From NCBI RefSeq assembly GCF_019802125.1, contig NZ_JAHVHT010000003.1, positions 372,001-436,000 on the forward strand: a stretch of DNA of 64,000 nucleotides, read 5' to 3'. Below, one piece after another: positions 1 to 9,408 of the stretch. The position numbers were made by a program, and so were the translations under genes. The notes under the pieces are model-generated. The model was not told the DNA's origin. It was given only the letters and a program-made list of their open reading frames with translations, and ran no database searches. This DNA is from Tateyamaria omphalii (GTDB lineage Bacteria; Pseudomonadota; Alphaproteobacteria; Rhodobacterales; Rhodobacteraceae). Each line of letters opens with the position of its first letter. Positions within the stretch are counted from its first letter, which is position 1.

Positions 1-1
1 G

Positions 2-148
2 GAAAGTGCGCAAGCGGCGGTCGCGGCGGGCATTCGTACCTTGGCCTATCCGGGTGAGCCGGCGCGCAACCGGTCGTTTGGTGACGCGGTTGAAGTCATA
101 GACTTTCCGCATGCCTCACTTCTGCGCGGTGCCGCTGTCGCGGCCTAG
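2..148 (+). CDS. HAD-superfamily hydrolase, C-terminal end only
   Basis: Only the last 48 residues lie in the window; the frame enters from the left edge without a start. The residues ESAQAAVAAGIRTLAYPG match the end of the HAD core (motif IV neighbourhood, acidic-Ser followed by an AA..AG helix), as in phosphoglycolate phosphatase-like or beta-phosphoglucomutase-like enzymes. The substrate cannot be told from this piece. Its TAG stop shares the palindrome CTAG (145-148) with the stop of the convergent CFA-synthase-like gene. Confidence 0.6.
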   Translation, partial: ESAQAAVAAGIRTLAYPGEPARNRSFGDAVEVIDFPHASLLRGAAVAA

Positions 149-1392
149 GCATCTTCGGTTATCCGCGACCTTGCAGCAGTGGAATCTGGTGACTCCGCAC
201 CATACAGATAGTCGCGGATCAACGGCACCGCGTCGCGCCGATGCGCCAGTTGCAGATGATAGACGGCCTGCATCTGGTGCTCGAACGCTAAAATACAAAC
301 GGTCAGGTAGTAGCGGAACATGCGCACGAAGCGGTCGTCATAGGTTTGCGCGATCTCGTCTAAGTGCGCCTCGAACCGCTCACGCCAATGGCGGATGGTC
401 TTGGCATAATGCAGGCGCCACACCTCGATATCGGTCTGCCACAGGCCGGACCGTTCCATCGCAGGCGCCAACTCGGACAGCGACGGGACATAGCCACCGG
501 GGAAGATGTATTTGTTGATCCAGGATGAGTGCGCCATAGGCGGTGCGGACCGACCGATGGTGTGGATCAGCGCCACACCATCCTGGTCCAGCAACTCCGC
601 GACGCGCCCGAAATAGGTGTCGAAATTCGGCACGCCAACATGTTCAAGCATGCCCACCGACACAATCCGGTCAAAGGTACCCGTTGTGTGGCGGTAGTCT
701 TCCAGCCGGAACTCGATCTGATTTGACAGCCCGGCCGTTTCGGCGCGTCGACGGGCCGTGGCCAGTTGGTTCTCACTCAGCGTGATGCCGGTGACATGGC
801 AGCCATGGTCACCTGCCAGCGTCAATGCCATGCCGCCCCACCCGCAGCCGATGTCCAGCACCCGCATCCCGGGCTCCAAGCGCAACTTGCCTGCAATGTG
901 CGCCTTCTTGGCCACCTGGGCGTCTTCCAGCGTCATGGCGTCGTCGCGGAAATAGGCGCAGGAGTACTGCATGTCCTCGTCCAGAAACAGCCGGTAGAGA
1001 TCGTCGGAGATGTCATAATGATGCGCCACGTTCTTGCGGGCTGCGGCGGGGGCGTTGTTCTGGATGAAGCGGCGCATATGGAACCGGACGCGGTTCGCCA
1101 TCACGACCCATGAAGGAATATGACCCTTGAATCGGTTGCGCACTATAATCGTCAGCGCGTCGTCGAGCGTGCAATTCCGAGGCGTAATCGTGCCGTTCAT
1201 GTACCCTTCGCCAAGGCCCAGATCGGGGTTCACGATCAAGGCGCGCAATGTTGCTGTATCAGCGATGGCCAGATGCGCGGAACCGCCCGTATCCGGCCCA
1301 TAGTCGCGTGTCGTTCCATCCGGATAGGTCAGGCTCAAACGGTCCTCGACCATCATGCCGGTTAGAAAACGGTCAAGCAGCGTATCCCACAT
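145..1392 (-). CDS. Cyclopropane-fatty-acyl-phospholipid synthase family methyltransferase
   Basis: A 415-residue SAM-dependent enzyme of the CFA synthase family, which transfers methylene from SAM to double bonds of membrane phospholipid acyl chains (or a related C-methylation). Visible hallmarks are the family block NVAHHYDISDDLYRLFLD at about 121-138, QYSCAYF at about 142-148, and the SAM-binding loop VLDIGCGWGG at 178-187, followed by a MLEHVG segment. Length fits the family (about 380-420). It probably acts at the inner face of the cytoplasmic membrane. It stands alone, convergent with the HAD gene and 64 bases from the end of the esterase gene transcribed in the same direction. True CFA synthase and a relative such as the Ufa-type methyltransferases cannot be told apart by eye. 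Confidence 0.85.
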   Translation of the reverse strand: MWDTLLDRFLTGMMVEDRLSLTYPDGTTRDYGPDTGGSAHLAIADTATLRALIVNPDLGLGEGYMNGTITPRNCTLDDALTIIVRNRFKGHIPSWVVMANRVRFHMRRFIQNNAPAAARKNVAHHYDISDDLYRLFLDEDMQYSCAYFRDDAMTLEDAQVAKKAHIAGKLRLEPGMRVLDIGCGWGGMALTLAGDHGCHVTGITLSENQLATARRRAETAGLSNQIEFRLEDYRHTTGTFDRIVSVGMLEHVGVPNFDTYFGRVAELLDQDGVALIHTIGRSAPPMAHSSWINKYIFPGGYVPSLSELAPAMERSGLWQTDIEVWRLHYAKTIRHWRERFEAHLDEIAQTYDDRFVRMFRYYLTVCILAFEHQMQAVYHLQLAHRRDAVPLIRDYLYGAESPDSTAARSRITEDA

Positions 1393-1456
1393 GATCGCAC
1401 CCTTGCAGTCACTCCCTGCATAAAATCTGGGGCGGGCACTGGGGTTACGTCAAGGG

Positions 1457-2221
1457 TCAGGCGCCTGGGGCGTCCAGATAGGCGCGCACGGTGCCCTCGA
1501 ATGCCCGCGGATCGTCCGCATGCAACCAATGCCCTGCACCGGGGATCTTGACGAAACGGGCAGCGGGAAAGAGCGCGCGTATGGTGGGCCGACGCTCGGC
1601 TGTGACGTAGTCACTCTGCCCACCAGACAGGAACAGGGTGGGGCCGTCGAAGTGCCCCGATACCTCTGGAAAACCAAGGATCGCAGGCATGTTTGCAGCC
1701 AGCGCGTCGATGTTCAGCCGCCAGCGTTGCTCGGTCACGTCGAGCGATTGGGTCAGAAAACTGCACAACGCGGGCTCGATGCCTTGTGCAGCCAACTGCG
1801 CATTTGCGTCGGACCGGCGCGTGACCGAACTCAGATCAACGGCCCGCATTGCCTCAATATATTGCATCTGGCTGTGGCCGTAGCTGACCGGCGCAATATC
1901 GCCGACAACCAGCCTGTGCACCGTTTCCGGTCGCGACAGCGCCAGCATCATAGCGGCCTTGCCACCCATGGAATGGCCCACGACATCCATCGGGCCGCCC
2001 AGCGTGTCGATCACCTCGGCCAGATCAGCAGCCAGATCGTCATAGCCATGAGCATCGGACCAAAAGCTGTGTCCATGATTGCGCATGTCCACGGTGATAA
2101 CGCGGCGGGTGTCGGCAAGGCGCTTGGCGATCACGCCCCAGTTTCGCCCTGAACCATAAAGGCCATGGGCAATCAAAAGCGGGATCCCGTCGGCGTCCCC
2201 ATGTTCGGAATAGCTGAGCAT
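1457..2221 (-). CDS. Alpha/beta-fold hydrolase (YbfF-like esterase)
   Basis: A 254-residue alpha/beta hydrolase. The oxyanion-side HG is at 19-20, the nucleophile elbow GHSMGG carries Ser84, and the catalytic His is about 231 in the GAGHWLHADDP segment near the end. The acid residue is presumably in the FLSGGQSDYV stretch. Length and layout match small cytoplasmic esterases of the YbfF group. A longer frame extends upstream to 2488, but the start at 2221 is preferred: the protein then begins just before the first beta strand, and the extension would overlap the divergent gene at 2298. Substrate unknown; general carboxylesterase activity is the safe call. Confidence 0.85.
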   Translation of the reverse strand: MLSYSEHGDADGIPLLIAHGLYGSGRNWGVIAKRLADTRRVITVDMRNHGHSFWSDAHGYDDLAADLAEVIDTLGGPMDVVGHSMGGKAAMMLALSRPETVHRLVVGDIAPVSYGHSQMQYIEAMRAVDLSSVTRRSDANAQLAAQGIEPALCSFLTQSLDVTEQRWRLNIDALAANMPAILGFPEVSGHFDGPTLFLSGGQSDYVTAERRPTIRALFPAARFVKIPGAGHWLHADDPRAFEGTVRAYLDAPGA

Positions 2222-2297
2222 GGGCCAAGGCTTAGCGACATCGCGCCGCCCATGCCAGAGGCATTGAGCACCGGCGGGCGCCGGGATAGAAAACCGC

Positions 2298-2672
2298 ATG
2301 GAAACACAAGACAGTATCCAGGCGCGCGCCGACCGTATCCAAACCGCGCTGCATGCCGCTTTCGGTGTGCGTGGCAAATCGCTGTCCGCCGCATTGCGCA
2401 AAACGGGTCGTCGCCTGCCCAGACGCTTGCAGGCCGACGCGCGCCAGATCCTTGATGCCCAAGGGTTCGGCGGGCACCCAAAGCTCATGCGGCAGGTGGA
2501 TGGGTCTGCGCTGAAAGCGGCCGAGGATCGCGTGCTGACCTATCTCGACGGGATCGACCGGGCGGACCGACGCAAGGGGTTCTGGCTGGGTGTTGCTGGT
2601 GCCATCGCCTTTAACATCCTTTTGGTGCTGGCGGGCGTCGTCTTCTGGATGTGGTGGGCCGGTCATGTCTGA
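2298..2672 (+). CDS. Hypothetical protein with C-terminal membrane anchor
   Basis: A 124-residue protein I do not recognise. The first two thirds are rich in Arg, Lys and Ala and look helical and soluble; the last ~30 residues (about 93-124) form one strongly hydrophobic segment (FWLGVAGAIAFNILLVLAG) ending WMWWAGHV, so it is probably a tail-anchored inner-membrane protein. It is divergent from the esterase gene (76 bases between starts) and is followed 15 bases later by the bciA-like gene, so the two may be cotranscribed. Confidence 0.6.
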   Translation: METQDSIQARADRIQTALHAAFGVRGKSLSAALRKTGRRLPRRLQADARQILDAQGFGGHPKLMRQVDGSALKAAEDRVLTYLDGIDRADRRKGFWLGVAGAIAFNILLVLAGVVFWMWWAGHV

Positions 2673-2687
2673 GCGGCGGAGGACGCC

Positions 2688-3680
2688 TTGACAGGCGGCG
2701 ACGTGTCGATCCGAAGCGGCTCCAAACGGGTTCTGGTTTTCGGCGCCACGGGAACGATTGGTCGGGCCACAACAGCCGCACTGATCGCCCAGGGCCACGA
2801 AGTGACCTGCTTTCTGCGCAAACGCTCCGAAGCTCCTGCGTCGCTATCGGGTGCGCTGCTGCGATACGGTGACGTGATGGACCAGGCGTCAATCTGCGAC
2901 AATGGGTTTGGCGACGTGCCATTCGACGCCGTGATCTCCTGCCTCGCCTCCCGCACCGGGGCACCGGCCGATGCGTGGGCCATCGACCACCGCGCAACCG
3001 TCAACATCATCGAAGCTGCAAAGGCAGCAGGAACGCCCCAGATGGTGCTTCTCTCGGCCATTTGTGTCCAGAAACCGCGCCTCGCATTCCAGCACGCCAA
3101 ATTGAAGGCCGAGGCTGCGCTGGTGGAAACCGGCCTGGCCTATTCGATTGTGCGCCCCACGGCCTATTTCAAATCGCTGGCTGGACAGATCGCGCGCGTG
3201 CAGCAGGGCAAGCCCTACCTGCTGTTCGGGGATGGCGAATTGACGTCCTGCACTCCGATCAGTGATCGCGACCTGGGCACTTACATGGCCGACTGTCTTA
3301 CCAAGCCTGAACGATGGAACCGGATCCTGCCCATAGGCGGCCCCGGCCCTGCGCTGACGCCGAGGGCGATGGGGCAGCATCTGTTTGACCTGTTGGGTCA
3401 AAAGCCACAGTTCAAACATGTGCCCGTCGGCATGATGCGTACCATTGCTGGCGGGCTGGGTGCCGCGAGCCGGATTGTCCCGCCGCTAGCGGCAAAGGCT
3501 GAATTCGCGCGGATCGGCCTCTACTACGCGACCGAGTCCATGCTGGCGCTCAATCCGGACACTGGCGAATACGACAGGGATGCCACGCCCGTGACCGGGA
3601 GTGACACGCTCTTCGACTATTACGCCGCTGTCTTGCGTAGCGATGCGTCGGTCGAGCGTGGGGATCACAGCGTGTTCTGA
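2688..3680 (+). CDS. bciA: 3,8-divinyl (bacterio)chlorophyllide 8-vinyl reductase, BciA type
   Basis: A 330-residue atypical short-chain dehydrogenase with the nucleotide loop FGATGTIG at 18-25. Middle segments such as SCLASRTGAPADAWAIDH, LLSAICVQKPRLAFQHAKLK and YSIVRPTAYFKSL are the pattern of BciA/DVR enzymes, which use NADPH to reduce the C8 vinyl group of divinyl (proto)chlorophyllide to ethyl during bacteriochlorophyll synthesis. The start is TTG at 2688, supported by GGAGG at 2679-2683; an in-frame GTG at 2703 is the alternative. No other photosynthesis gene is in the window, but bciA is commonly outside the photosynthesis gene cluster. A role in another NAD(P)H-dependent reduction is possible if the strain lacks reaction-centre genes. 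Confidence 0.75.
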   Translation: MTGGDVSIRSGSKRVLVFGATGTIGRATTAALIAQGHEVTCFLRKRSEAPASLSGALLRYGDVMDQASICDNGFGDVPFDAVISCLASRTGAPADAWAIDHRATVNIIEAAKAAGTPQMVLLSAICVQKPRLAFQHAKLKAEAALVETGLAYSIVRPTAYFKSLAGQIARVQQGKPYLLFGDGELTSCTPISDRDLGTYMADCLTKPERWNRILPIGGPGPALTPRAMGQHLFDLLGQKPQFKHVPVGMMRTIAGGLGAASRIVPPLAAKAEFARIGLYYATESMLALNPDTGEYDRDATPVTGSDTLFDYYAAVLRSDASVERGDHSVF

Positions 3681-3695
3681 GACCTCCGGCCGCTT

Positions 3696-4991
3696 TTAAA
3701 GGTTAGGATACAGCGGGAAGCGGGCGCACAGCTCGCCGACTTCTGCCTTGACCTTGGCTTCGACTGCGCTGTTGCCGTCCTCGCCGTTCGCAGCTAGCCC
3801 ATCGACCACCTCGATGATCCAGTCGCCAATCTGGCGGAATTCCTGCTCACCAAAGCCGCGGGTCGTCCCGGCGGGGGAGCCAAGACGAATGCCCGACGTA
3901 ATTGTCGGCTTTTCGTCATCAAACGGCACGCCGTTCTTGTTGCAGGTGATGCGCGCGCGGCCCAGTGCCTTTTCGGTGGCATTGCCCTTCACACCCTTGG
4001 GACGCAGGTCCACCAGCATCACATGCGTGTCGGTGCCGTGGGTCACGGTATCAAGCCCGCCTTGGTGCAATTGATCGGCAAGCGCCTGAGCGTTCTTGAT
4101 CACTTGCTGCTGGTAGAGCTTGAACGACGGGTCCAGCGCTTCACCAAACGCCACAGCCTTGGCCGCGATCACGTGCATCAACGGGCCGCCCTGAATGCCG
4201 GGGAAGATGGCGGAGTTGAACTTTTTCGCCAGTGCCTCGTCATTGGTCAGGATCATGCCGCCACGCGGGCCGCGCAGCGTTTTGTGGGTCGTGGTCGTTG
4301 CCACATGCACATGCGGGAAGGGCGAGGGGTATTCACCCGCCGCGATCAGACCTGCAAAGTGTGCAACGTCGGCGAGCACATAGGCACCCACCTTGTCGGC
4401 AATCTCGCGGATGCGCGCAAAGTCGATGACGCGCGGGATGGCCGAACCACCGGCAATGATCATCTGCGGCTTGTGCTCAAGTGCCAGTTCCTCGATCTGG
4501 TCATAGTCGATGTCGAGCGTATCGCGACGCACACCGTACTGAACGGCGTTGAACCATTTGCCCGACTGGTTGGGGCGCGCACCGTGGGTCAGGTGACCAC
4601 CGGCATCCAGCGACATGCCCAGGATCGTGTCGCCCGGTTGCAGCAGCGCCTGGAACACACCTTGGTTAGCTTGGCTTCCTGAGTTCGGCTGAACGTTCGC
4701 AAACCCGCAGTTAAAAAGCTGCTTGGCCCGCTCGATCGCCAGGTTCTCGGCGACGTCGACGAAATGGCACCCACCATAATAGCGACGGCCCGGATAGCCC
4801 TCGGCATACTTGTTGGTCATCACGCTGCCTTGCGCCTCCAGCACGGCGGCAGACACGATGTTCTCCGACGCAATAAGCTCGATCTCGTCCCGCTGGCGCC
4901 CCAACTCGTCGCGGATCGAGCCGAACAGTTCGGGATCACGGTCGGCCAAGGACTGGGTGAAAAAGCCGTCGGTGCGATGGGGCGCATTCAT
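3696..4991 (-). CDS. glyA: Serine hydroxymethyltransferase
   Basis: A 431-residue PLP enzyme that interconverts serine and glycine with transfer of a one-carbon unit to tetrahydrofolate; cytoplasmic. The PLP lysine is K237 in [14 protein letters not shown], the substrate region includes [11 protein letters not shown] (37-47) and the N-terminal [14 protein letters not shown] segment is complete. Length equals the usual bacterial GlyA. A longer open frame reaches 5162, but ATG 4991 is chosen because a clear AGGAGA lies 5-10 bases upstream and the extension has no family similarity. The gene is divergent from nadK across about 180 bases that should hold both promoters. Confidence 0.97.
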   Translation of the reverse strand: MNAPHRTDGFFTQSLADRDPELFGSIRDELGRQRDEIELIASENIVSAAVLEAQGSVMTNKYAEGYPGRRYYGGCHFVDVAENLAIERAKQLFNCGFANVQPNSGSQANQGVFQALLQPGDTILGMSLDAGGHLTHGARPNQSGKWFNAVQYGVRRDTLDIDYDQIEELALEHKPQMIIAGGSAIPRVIDFARIREIADKVGAYVLADVAHFAGLIAAGEYPSPFPHVHVATTTTHKTLRGPRGGMILTNDEALAKKFNSAIFPGIQGGPLMHVIAAKAVAFGEALDPSFKLYQQQVIKNAQALADQLHQGGLDTVTHGTDTHVMLVDLRPKGVKGNATEKALGRARITCNKNGVPFDDEKPTITSGIRLGSPAGTTRGFGEQEFRQIGDWIIEVVDGLAANGEDGNSAVEAKVKAEVGELCARFPLYPNL

Positions 4992-5173
4992 GGGAACTCT
5001 CCTACGTGGACTGAGTCGATTTGGTTGGCCGTTTCGTATCGGAAACCGACCGTTTGAGCAAAGGATGTATCCCGACCATTCGCCCACCGCCAGCGACAAA
5101 GCACGCTGGGCGCTGGTAAGGGGTGAAAAGATATGGTTCTTTCGGCGCAGAACGCACGCCATAGGAAACTGTA

Positions 5174-5935
5174 ATGTCTATGAAGATCGCCTTTGCGGCC
5201 AGCCGCGCGCCCGTGGCCCAAACCGCGCGGGCGGCGTTGATCGGGCGTTATGGCAATGCGGAGCCCGACGAGGCCGACGTCATCGTGGCGCTGGGCGGGG
5301 ATGGGTTCATGTTGCAGACCCTGCATGGGACCCAGCACCTGAACAAACCGGTCTACGGCATGAACCGTGGCACCATCGGCTTTCTGATGAATGAATATAG
5401 CGAATCTGGCTTGGTCGCTCGGCTCGAAGCGGCAGAGGAGGCAGATCTGAACCCGCTGTCCATGACGGCGTGGACGCCAGAGGGTGAAAGCCACAAGGCA
5501 CTTGCCATCAACGAAGTGTCCCTGCTGCGCGCGGGCCCGCAAGCTGCAAAGCTGCGGATCACCGTAGACGGACGGCTGCGCATGGACGAGTTGGTGTGCG
5601 ACGGCGCGCTGGTCTCTACCCCCGCAGGCTCTACTGCTTACAATTACTCGGCCCACGGCCCGGTTTTGCCCATCGGCTCGGACGTGCTGGCGTTGACGGC
5701 TGTCGCCGCCTTTCGTCCCCGCCGCTGGCGCGGTGCGCTTTTGCCCAAGATGGCAAAGGTCCGTTTTGACGTTCTGGAAGGGGACAAACGCCCGGTGATG
5801 GCCGAGGCGGACTCGCGATCATTTTCGAATGTGTCGGCAGTCGAGATTGAATCCGAGCCCTCGATCGTGCACCGCATTCTGTTCGACCCAGGCCACGGGC
5901 TTGAGGAACGGCTGATCTCCGAACAGTTCAACTGA
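5174..5935 (+). CDS. nadK: NAD kinase
   Basis: A 253-residue NAD kinase, the only enzyme that phosphorylates NAD to NADP. The hallmark GGDG is at 41-44 ([16 protein letters not shown]), followed by [13 protein letters not shown] and the second family block [21 protein letters not shown], which binds the nicotinamide-ribose side. The N-terminus is short, as is usual for alphaproteobacterial NadK. ATG 5174 has AGGAAA upstream; an internal ATG two codons later (5180) is also possible. Divergent from glyA. Confidence 0.95.
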   Translation: MSMKIAFAASRAPVAQTARAALIGRYGNAEPDEADVIVALGGDGFMLQTLHGTQHLNKPVYGMNRGTIGFLMNEYSESGLVARLEAAEEADLNPLSMTAWTPEGESHKALAINEVSLLRAGPQAAKLRITVDGRLRMDELVCDGALVSTPAGSTAYNYSAHGPVLPIGSDVLALTAVAAFRPRRWRGALLPKMAKVRFDVLEGDKRPVMAEADSRSFSNVSAVEIESEPSIVHRILFDPGHGLEERLISEQFN

Positions 5936-6063
5936 CCGCCGCCCCACCGGTCAAATCACGCCGCCTGCAAGCGGTCCTCCGTCATCGCTTGGCGCGGCAT
6001 GAGCGGTCTGTTATCGTTTCGCCCACTCAAGAGGCAGAAAACAAAGCCCGCAGACCCACAGGT

Positions 6064-7080
6064 ATGACTGCACTAAGCAAATACGACCGGCTCGAAGCAA
6101 CGGGCCTTTGGCGCGCATCTGCGGAAGCCCAGCGGCGCGAGGTGATCGTGTCCGTGGGTGATGCCACGCTCGTGATCTCCGATCTGAACGACCGTGCGAT
6201 CACGCACTGGTCGCTGGCTGCCGTTGAAAAAGGCGATCCACCGAGCAAGGGGGGCGCAACCTTTCATCCGGACGGCGATCCGGATGAGGTGCTGGAGCTT
6301 GGCCCGGACGAGGCGGCGATGATTGACGCCATTGACACGCTCCGCCGCGCGGTTGAGCGCGCCCGGCCGAAACCTGGCCGCTTGCGATGGCTCGGCGCGG
6401 CGATTTCGGTGTCTGCCGTTGCGGCGCTCGCCATTTTCTGGCTTCCGGGGGCGTTGGTAGATCATGCCATGCGCGTCGTGCCTGCCGTGAAAGAGGCCGA
6501 GATCGGCACGGCACTTCTGGCGCAGATCGAACGGGTGTCTGGTCAACCGTGCAGCAGCATCGAAGCACGGCCAGGTCTGGTCGCACTGGCCGGTCGTACG
6601 GGCGCGGCGCGCGTCGTGATCCTGCCCGGCGGCGTCCGCGAGGCACTGTTGTTGCCCGGCGGCACGGTCCTTTTGAACCGCGCGCTTGTCGAGGATTATG
6701 AAGAACCGGACGTGGCTGCGGGCTACATTCTGGCGGAACAGGCTCGCAGCGCGGCCAAGCCTCCGCTGCGGAAGCTTTTGGAACATGCAGGCTCGCGTGC
6801 GACGGCCACGTTGCTGACAACGGGGTCACTGCCTGCGCACACGCTTGAAACCTATGCAGAAGATCAGCTTTCAAACCTAGCGCGCGAGGTTCCGGCTGAA
6901 GCCCTGTTGCCGATATTTGCGGCGGCGAGCGTGCGCAGCACGCCTTACGCCCGGGCGCGGGATATTTCGGGCGAAGCAACGCTGTCACTGATCGAGGCGG
7001 ACCCAATGGGCGCACAGACACCACCCCCGATCATGGTCGACCGGGACTGGCTGCAACTTCAGGCCATCTGCGGGAACTGA
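6064..7080 (+). CDS. Membrane-anchored protein resembling an M48 metallopeptidase without its active site
   Basis: About 338 residues from the ATG at 6064; an upstream ATG at 5989 gives 363. After a soluble N-terminal part of about 100 residues there is one membrane span (RWLGAAISVSAVAALAIFWLPG, about 108-129 from 6064), then a domain whose layout recalls peptidase M48: an LLLPGGTVLLNRALVED strand-turn and a PDVAAGYILAEQARS helix. In active M48 enzymes that helix reads A-HE-x-x-H; here those positions read EQARS, so the zinc ligands are gone. A regulatory or structural pseudo-enzyme is therefore likely. Similarity is by eye only. It lies 128 bases after nadK on the same strand. Confidence 0.5.
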   Translation: MTALSKYDRLEATGLWRASAEAQRREVIVSVGDATLVISDLNDRAITHWSLAAVEKGDPPSKGGATFHPDGDPDEVLELGPDEAAMIDAIDTLRRAVERARPKPGRLRWLGAAISVSAVAALAIFWLPGALVDHAMRVVPAVKEAEIGTALLAQIERVSGQPCSSIEARPGLVALAGRTGAARVVILPGGVREALLLPGGTVLLNRALVEDYEEPDVAAGYILAEQARSAAKPPLRKLLEHAGSRATATLLTTGSLPAHTLETYAEDQLSNLAREVPAEALLPIFAAASVRSTPYARARDISGEATLSLIEADPMGAQTPPPIMVDRDWLQLQAICGN

Positions 7081-7087
7081 CCAGAGG

Positions 7088-8560
7088 CTACCGCACAAAA
7101 GCGTCCGAGAAACCCGCTGCCCGGCTGCGCTGCAATCCGCGTGACAGGTCACCGGAAGAGGTAAATGGCCCGGCCAGAACCACTTGGTAAGATTTGCCTC
7201 CCCGTGTGACCCGACCGATCCGCGCAGGCAAACCAGCGTTGGCAATGCGCCGAGCGGCTGCTTGGGCGTTCGACGGTACTCCGAAGGTGCCAACTTGAAC
7301 GTAGCGTCCCTTGGCTGACGCAGTGGGCGCCTTCGCCGCCGTTTTCGGCGCAGCTCGTACCGGCGTCTTTACAACAGGTGCAGCCGCAGATCGGGTCGAA
7401 ACAACCGGCGCGCGCGCCTTTGCGTTCGTCTTTCGCTGCACCCGCTTCATCAATTGCCCGTTCCGCCGCACCAGGGTTACCGTGCCAAGTTCACGTTGCT
7501 GGGTCGCGATGTCCGTGTAGGGATAAACCAGCGGGACCGTAGCGGTCACATCGCGTCCGGTGCTGCGATCAATGAGGCGGCGCGGTACGGTTTGCGTCCA
7601 GACCATGCGCGTTTGCGCAATGCCGTTCAGCGACTGTTCCGCCCGGCGTGGGTTTAGGCGATCATCCTTCCAGACCGGGACATATCCTTCCGGCACGCGC
7701 GCGGCACGCTGCAAGGTACGCTGTTCGTATACATGCTTGGGAAGAACCCGTGTTTCAGGGCCGACAGCGGCTGAGCGTTGCGGTCTGACGACAACTGTTC
7801 GGGCCTGCGGTACGTCGATGCGCTGTACCGTGGGGCCTTGCGTCGTCACCGCCGACCGTTGTGCCGTGCTGCGCGCGAGCGGCTGCGGTCCGCACCGTAC
7901 AGGTCCATGCTGACCGGAGTTGATGTAACGCGAACTAATGGGCGAGGCCCCTCGGCATGAGGGCGTTGCGCGCTGCGTCGTCACGGTGCGTGCCGGCGCA
8001 GGTGCAGGACGCGGCGCAGCTTGTACGACAGTCGGTTGTGCAGGCGGCGGTGCGACGCGGCGCACGACCGGAGCCGGTGCCACCGCGGCCGGTCGTCGAA
8101 CGACGACGCGTGGCGCGGGTTCAGTTGCCGGTGCAGTCGTTGCCGCAGGCCGTGCCGTTCGCACCGTCGGCCGCGGTGCCGCGGTCGGGGCTGGGGCAGG
8201 TGCGGCCTCTGCCGTTGCCGTTGGTTGTGCGGGCGGCGCCACGGTGATCTGCTCGGGAGCGCCCCGTGTTGTACGGGTCGGTGTCGTGCGCGCAACGGCG
8301 GCAGCATTCGCCGACAAGCTTGGCGTCTGCCCGCAGATCAACTGGCGTTGGCGATTGACCCGAGGCACCCAGGTCACATTGCCATCAATGCCCGCTCGGA
8401 TGAAAACGCACCCTTTGCTGTCGATATATTGGGTTCCGTTGAACGAAGCGGGCGGAAACTCCGCCGGTGTTTGCGCATTCCGCAAGGACTGCGCCTGGCC
8501 CATACCAACGGACAAAGACGCAGCAAGCACAGCCAAGGCTGCAATTCTGGTAAAACTCAT
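7088..8560 (-). CDS. SPOR-domain envelope protein with long Ala/Pro/Thr-rich linker
   Basis: About 490 residues. It starts with a signal peptide (FTRIAALAVLAASLSVGMGQAQS), followed by a compact domain with two Cys (YIDSKGCVFIRAGIDG and QRQLICGQ), a long low-complexity Ala/Pro/Thr/Arg/Val region (about 90-270), and a C-terminal SPOR domain (KGRYVQVGTFGVPSNAQAAA to the end). SPOR domains bind denuded septal peptidoglycan, so the protein is probably periplasmic and linked to division or cell-wall remodelling. Three candidate starts exist: GTG 8572, ATG 8563 and ATG 8560; the GGGGG at 8566-8570 is best spaced for 8560. The repetitive linker generates long spurious reading frames on the other strand. 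Confidence 0.8.
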   Translation of the reverse strand: MSFTRIAALAVLAASLSVGMGQAQSLRNAQTPAEFPPASFNGTQYIDSKGCVFIRAGIDGNVTWVPRVNRQRQLICGQTPSLSANAAAVARTTPTRTTRGAPEQITVAPPAQPTATAEAAPAPAPTAAPRPTVRTARPAATTAPATEPAPRVVVRRPAAVAPAPVVRRVAPPPAQPTVVQAAPRPAPAPARTVTTQRATPSCRGASPISSRYINSGQHGPVRCGPQPLARSTAQRSAVTTQGPTVQRIDVPQARTVVVRPQRSAAVGPETRVLPKHVYEQRTLQRAARVPEGYVPVWKDDRLNPRRAEQSLNGIAQTRMVWTQTVPRRLIDRSTGRDVTATVPLVYPYTDIATQQRELGTVTLVRRNGQLMKRVQRKTNAKARAPVVSTRSAAAPVVKTPVRAAPKTAAKAPTASAKGRYVQVGTFGVPSNAQAAARRIANAGLPARIGRVTRGGKSYQVVLAGPFTSSGDLSRGLQRSRAAGFSDAFVR

Positions 8561-8628
8561 CATATCCCCCACAAGATATGGGAGGCACGATGCCCGAACG
8601 CCGACGCTGAGTAAAGCAGCGATGCCCG

Positions 8629-9261
8629 CTATTTGGTGCCAAACATTCGATCACCCGCATCCCCAAGGCCGGGGACGATGTAACCGATGTCGTTCAAGCG
8701 GTCATCGACGGCGGCCGTAACGATCGGAACATCGGGGTGCGCCTCTTTCATCCGGGCGATTCCCTCAGGCGCGGCCAGCAAACACAGGAAGCGGATGTTG
8801 GTCGCGCCCGCCTCTTTCAGCTTATCGATGGCAGCAGCCGACGAATTGCCGGTGGCCAGCATCGGATCGACCGCGATGACCAGCCGATCTTCCAATGCTT
8901 CCGGCACCTTGAAGTAGTACTCGACCGGTTGCAGGGTCTCTTCGTCCCGGTACAGACCGACAAAGCCGACACGGGCCGATGGGATCAGTTCCAGAACCCC
9001 GTCCAGCAACCCGTTGCCCGCCCGCAGGATCGAGATCAGCGCCAGTTTCTTACCATCCAGCGTCGGTGCGTCCATCGCCTGCATCGGCGTTTCGATCCGC
9101 TTCGTGGTCATGGGCAAACCGCGCGTCACCTCGTAGGCAAGAAGCTGCGAAATCTCGCGCAAAAGCTGCCTAAACACCGCCGTCGGGGTGTCCTTGTCAC
9201 GCATGATGGTCAGCTTGTGCTGGACAAGTGGGTGGTCAACGACGGTCAGATGATCGGACAT
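8629..9261 (-). CDS. upp: Uracil phosphoribosyltransferase
   Basis: A 210-residue enzyme joining uracil to PRPP to give UMP, the key step of uracil salvage. The PRPP-binding loop [14 protein letters not shown], the C-terminal uracil-binding segment [16 protein letters not shown] and N-terminal [13 protein letters not shown] are all as in bacterial Upp, and the length is standard. It is the last gene of the salvage group cdd-deoA-deoB-upp, separated from deoB by 147 bases that carry an intergenic hairpin repeat, so it may have its own promoter or be modulated relative to the deo genes. Confidence 0.96.
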   Translation of the reverse strand: MSDHLTVVDHPLVQHKLTIMRDKDTPTAVFRQLLREISQLLAYEVTRGLPMTTKRIETPMQAMDAPTLDGKKLALISILRAGNGLLDGVLELIPSARVGFVGLYRDEETLQPVEYYFKVPEALEDRLVIAVDPMLATGNSSAAAIDKLKEAGATNIRFLCLLAAPEGIARMKEAHPDVPIVTAAVDDRLNDIGYIVPGLGDAGDRMFGTK

Positions 9262-9322
9262 GTGGCAGCTCCTTGAAACGCATCCTCTTTCTGCAACGCG
9301 GCGTCGTCGGGAACAATCCCTG

Positions 9323-9368
9323 TTTCTTCTGGCTGCAAATACTTCGGGGTTTGGGGCAGCGCCCCAAC
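9323..9368 (-). repeat. Intergenic hairpin repeat, family B copy 1
   Basis: Read on the minus strand it is GTTGGGGCGCTGCCCC, then AAACCCCG, GTATT and a CCAGAAGAA tail. The same order of modules (G-run/C-run hairpin, CCCC(G) stretch, short AT-rich stretch, A/G-rich GAAG or GAAGAA tail) recurs at 15146, 30931, 31134, 39932 and 46089. It lies between deoB and upp. Confidence 0.6.
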
Positions 9369-9408
9369 GCGTGTCAGCGCAGGAAAAATCGTGTGCGCCG
9401 CCAGGCGC

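Noticed and set aside
4992-5173. Riboswitch upstream of glyA
   Set aside because: The 180-base glyA/nadK gap has a modest hairpin around GGCCGTTTCGTATCGGAAAC, but I could not match it to a glycine, folate or SAM riboswitch core.
7938-8720. Plus-strand frame of Gly/Ala/Val repeats opposite the SPOR protein
   Set aside because: It is the complement of the Ala/Pro/Thr/Arg linker of the SPOR-domain protein, which has a signal peptide and a real C-terminal domain.
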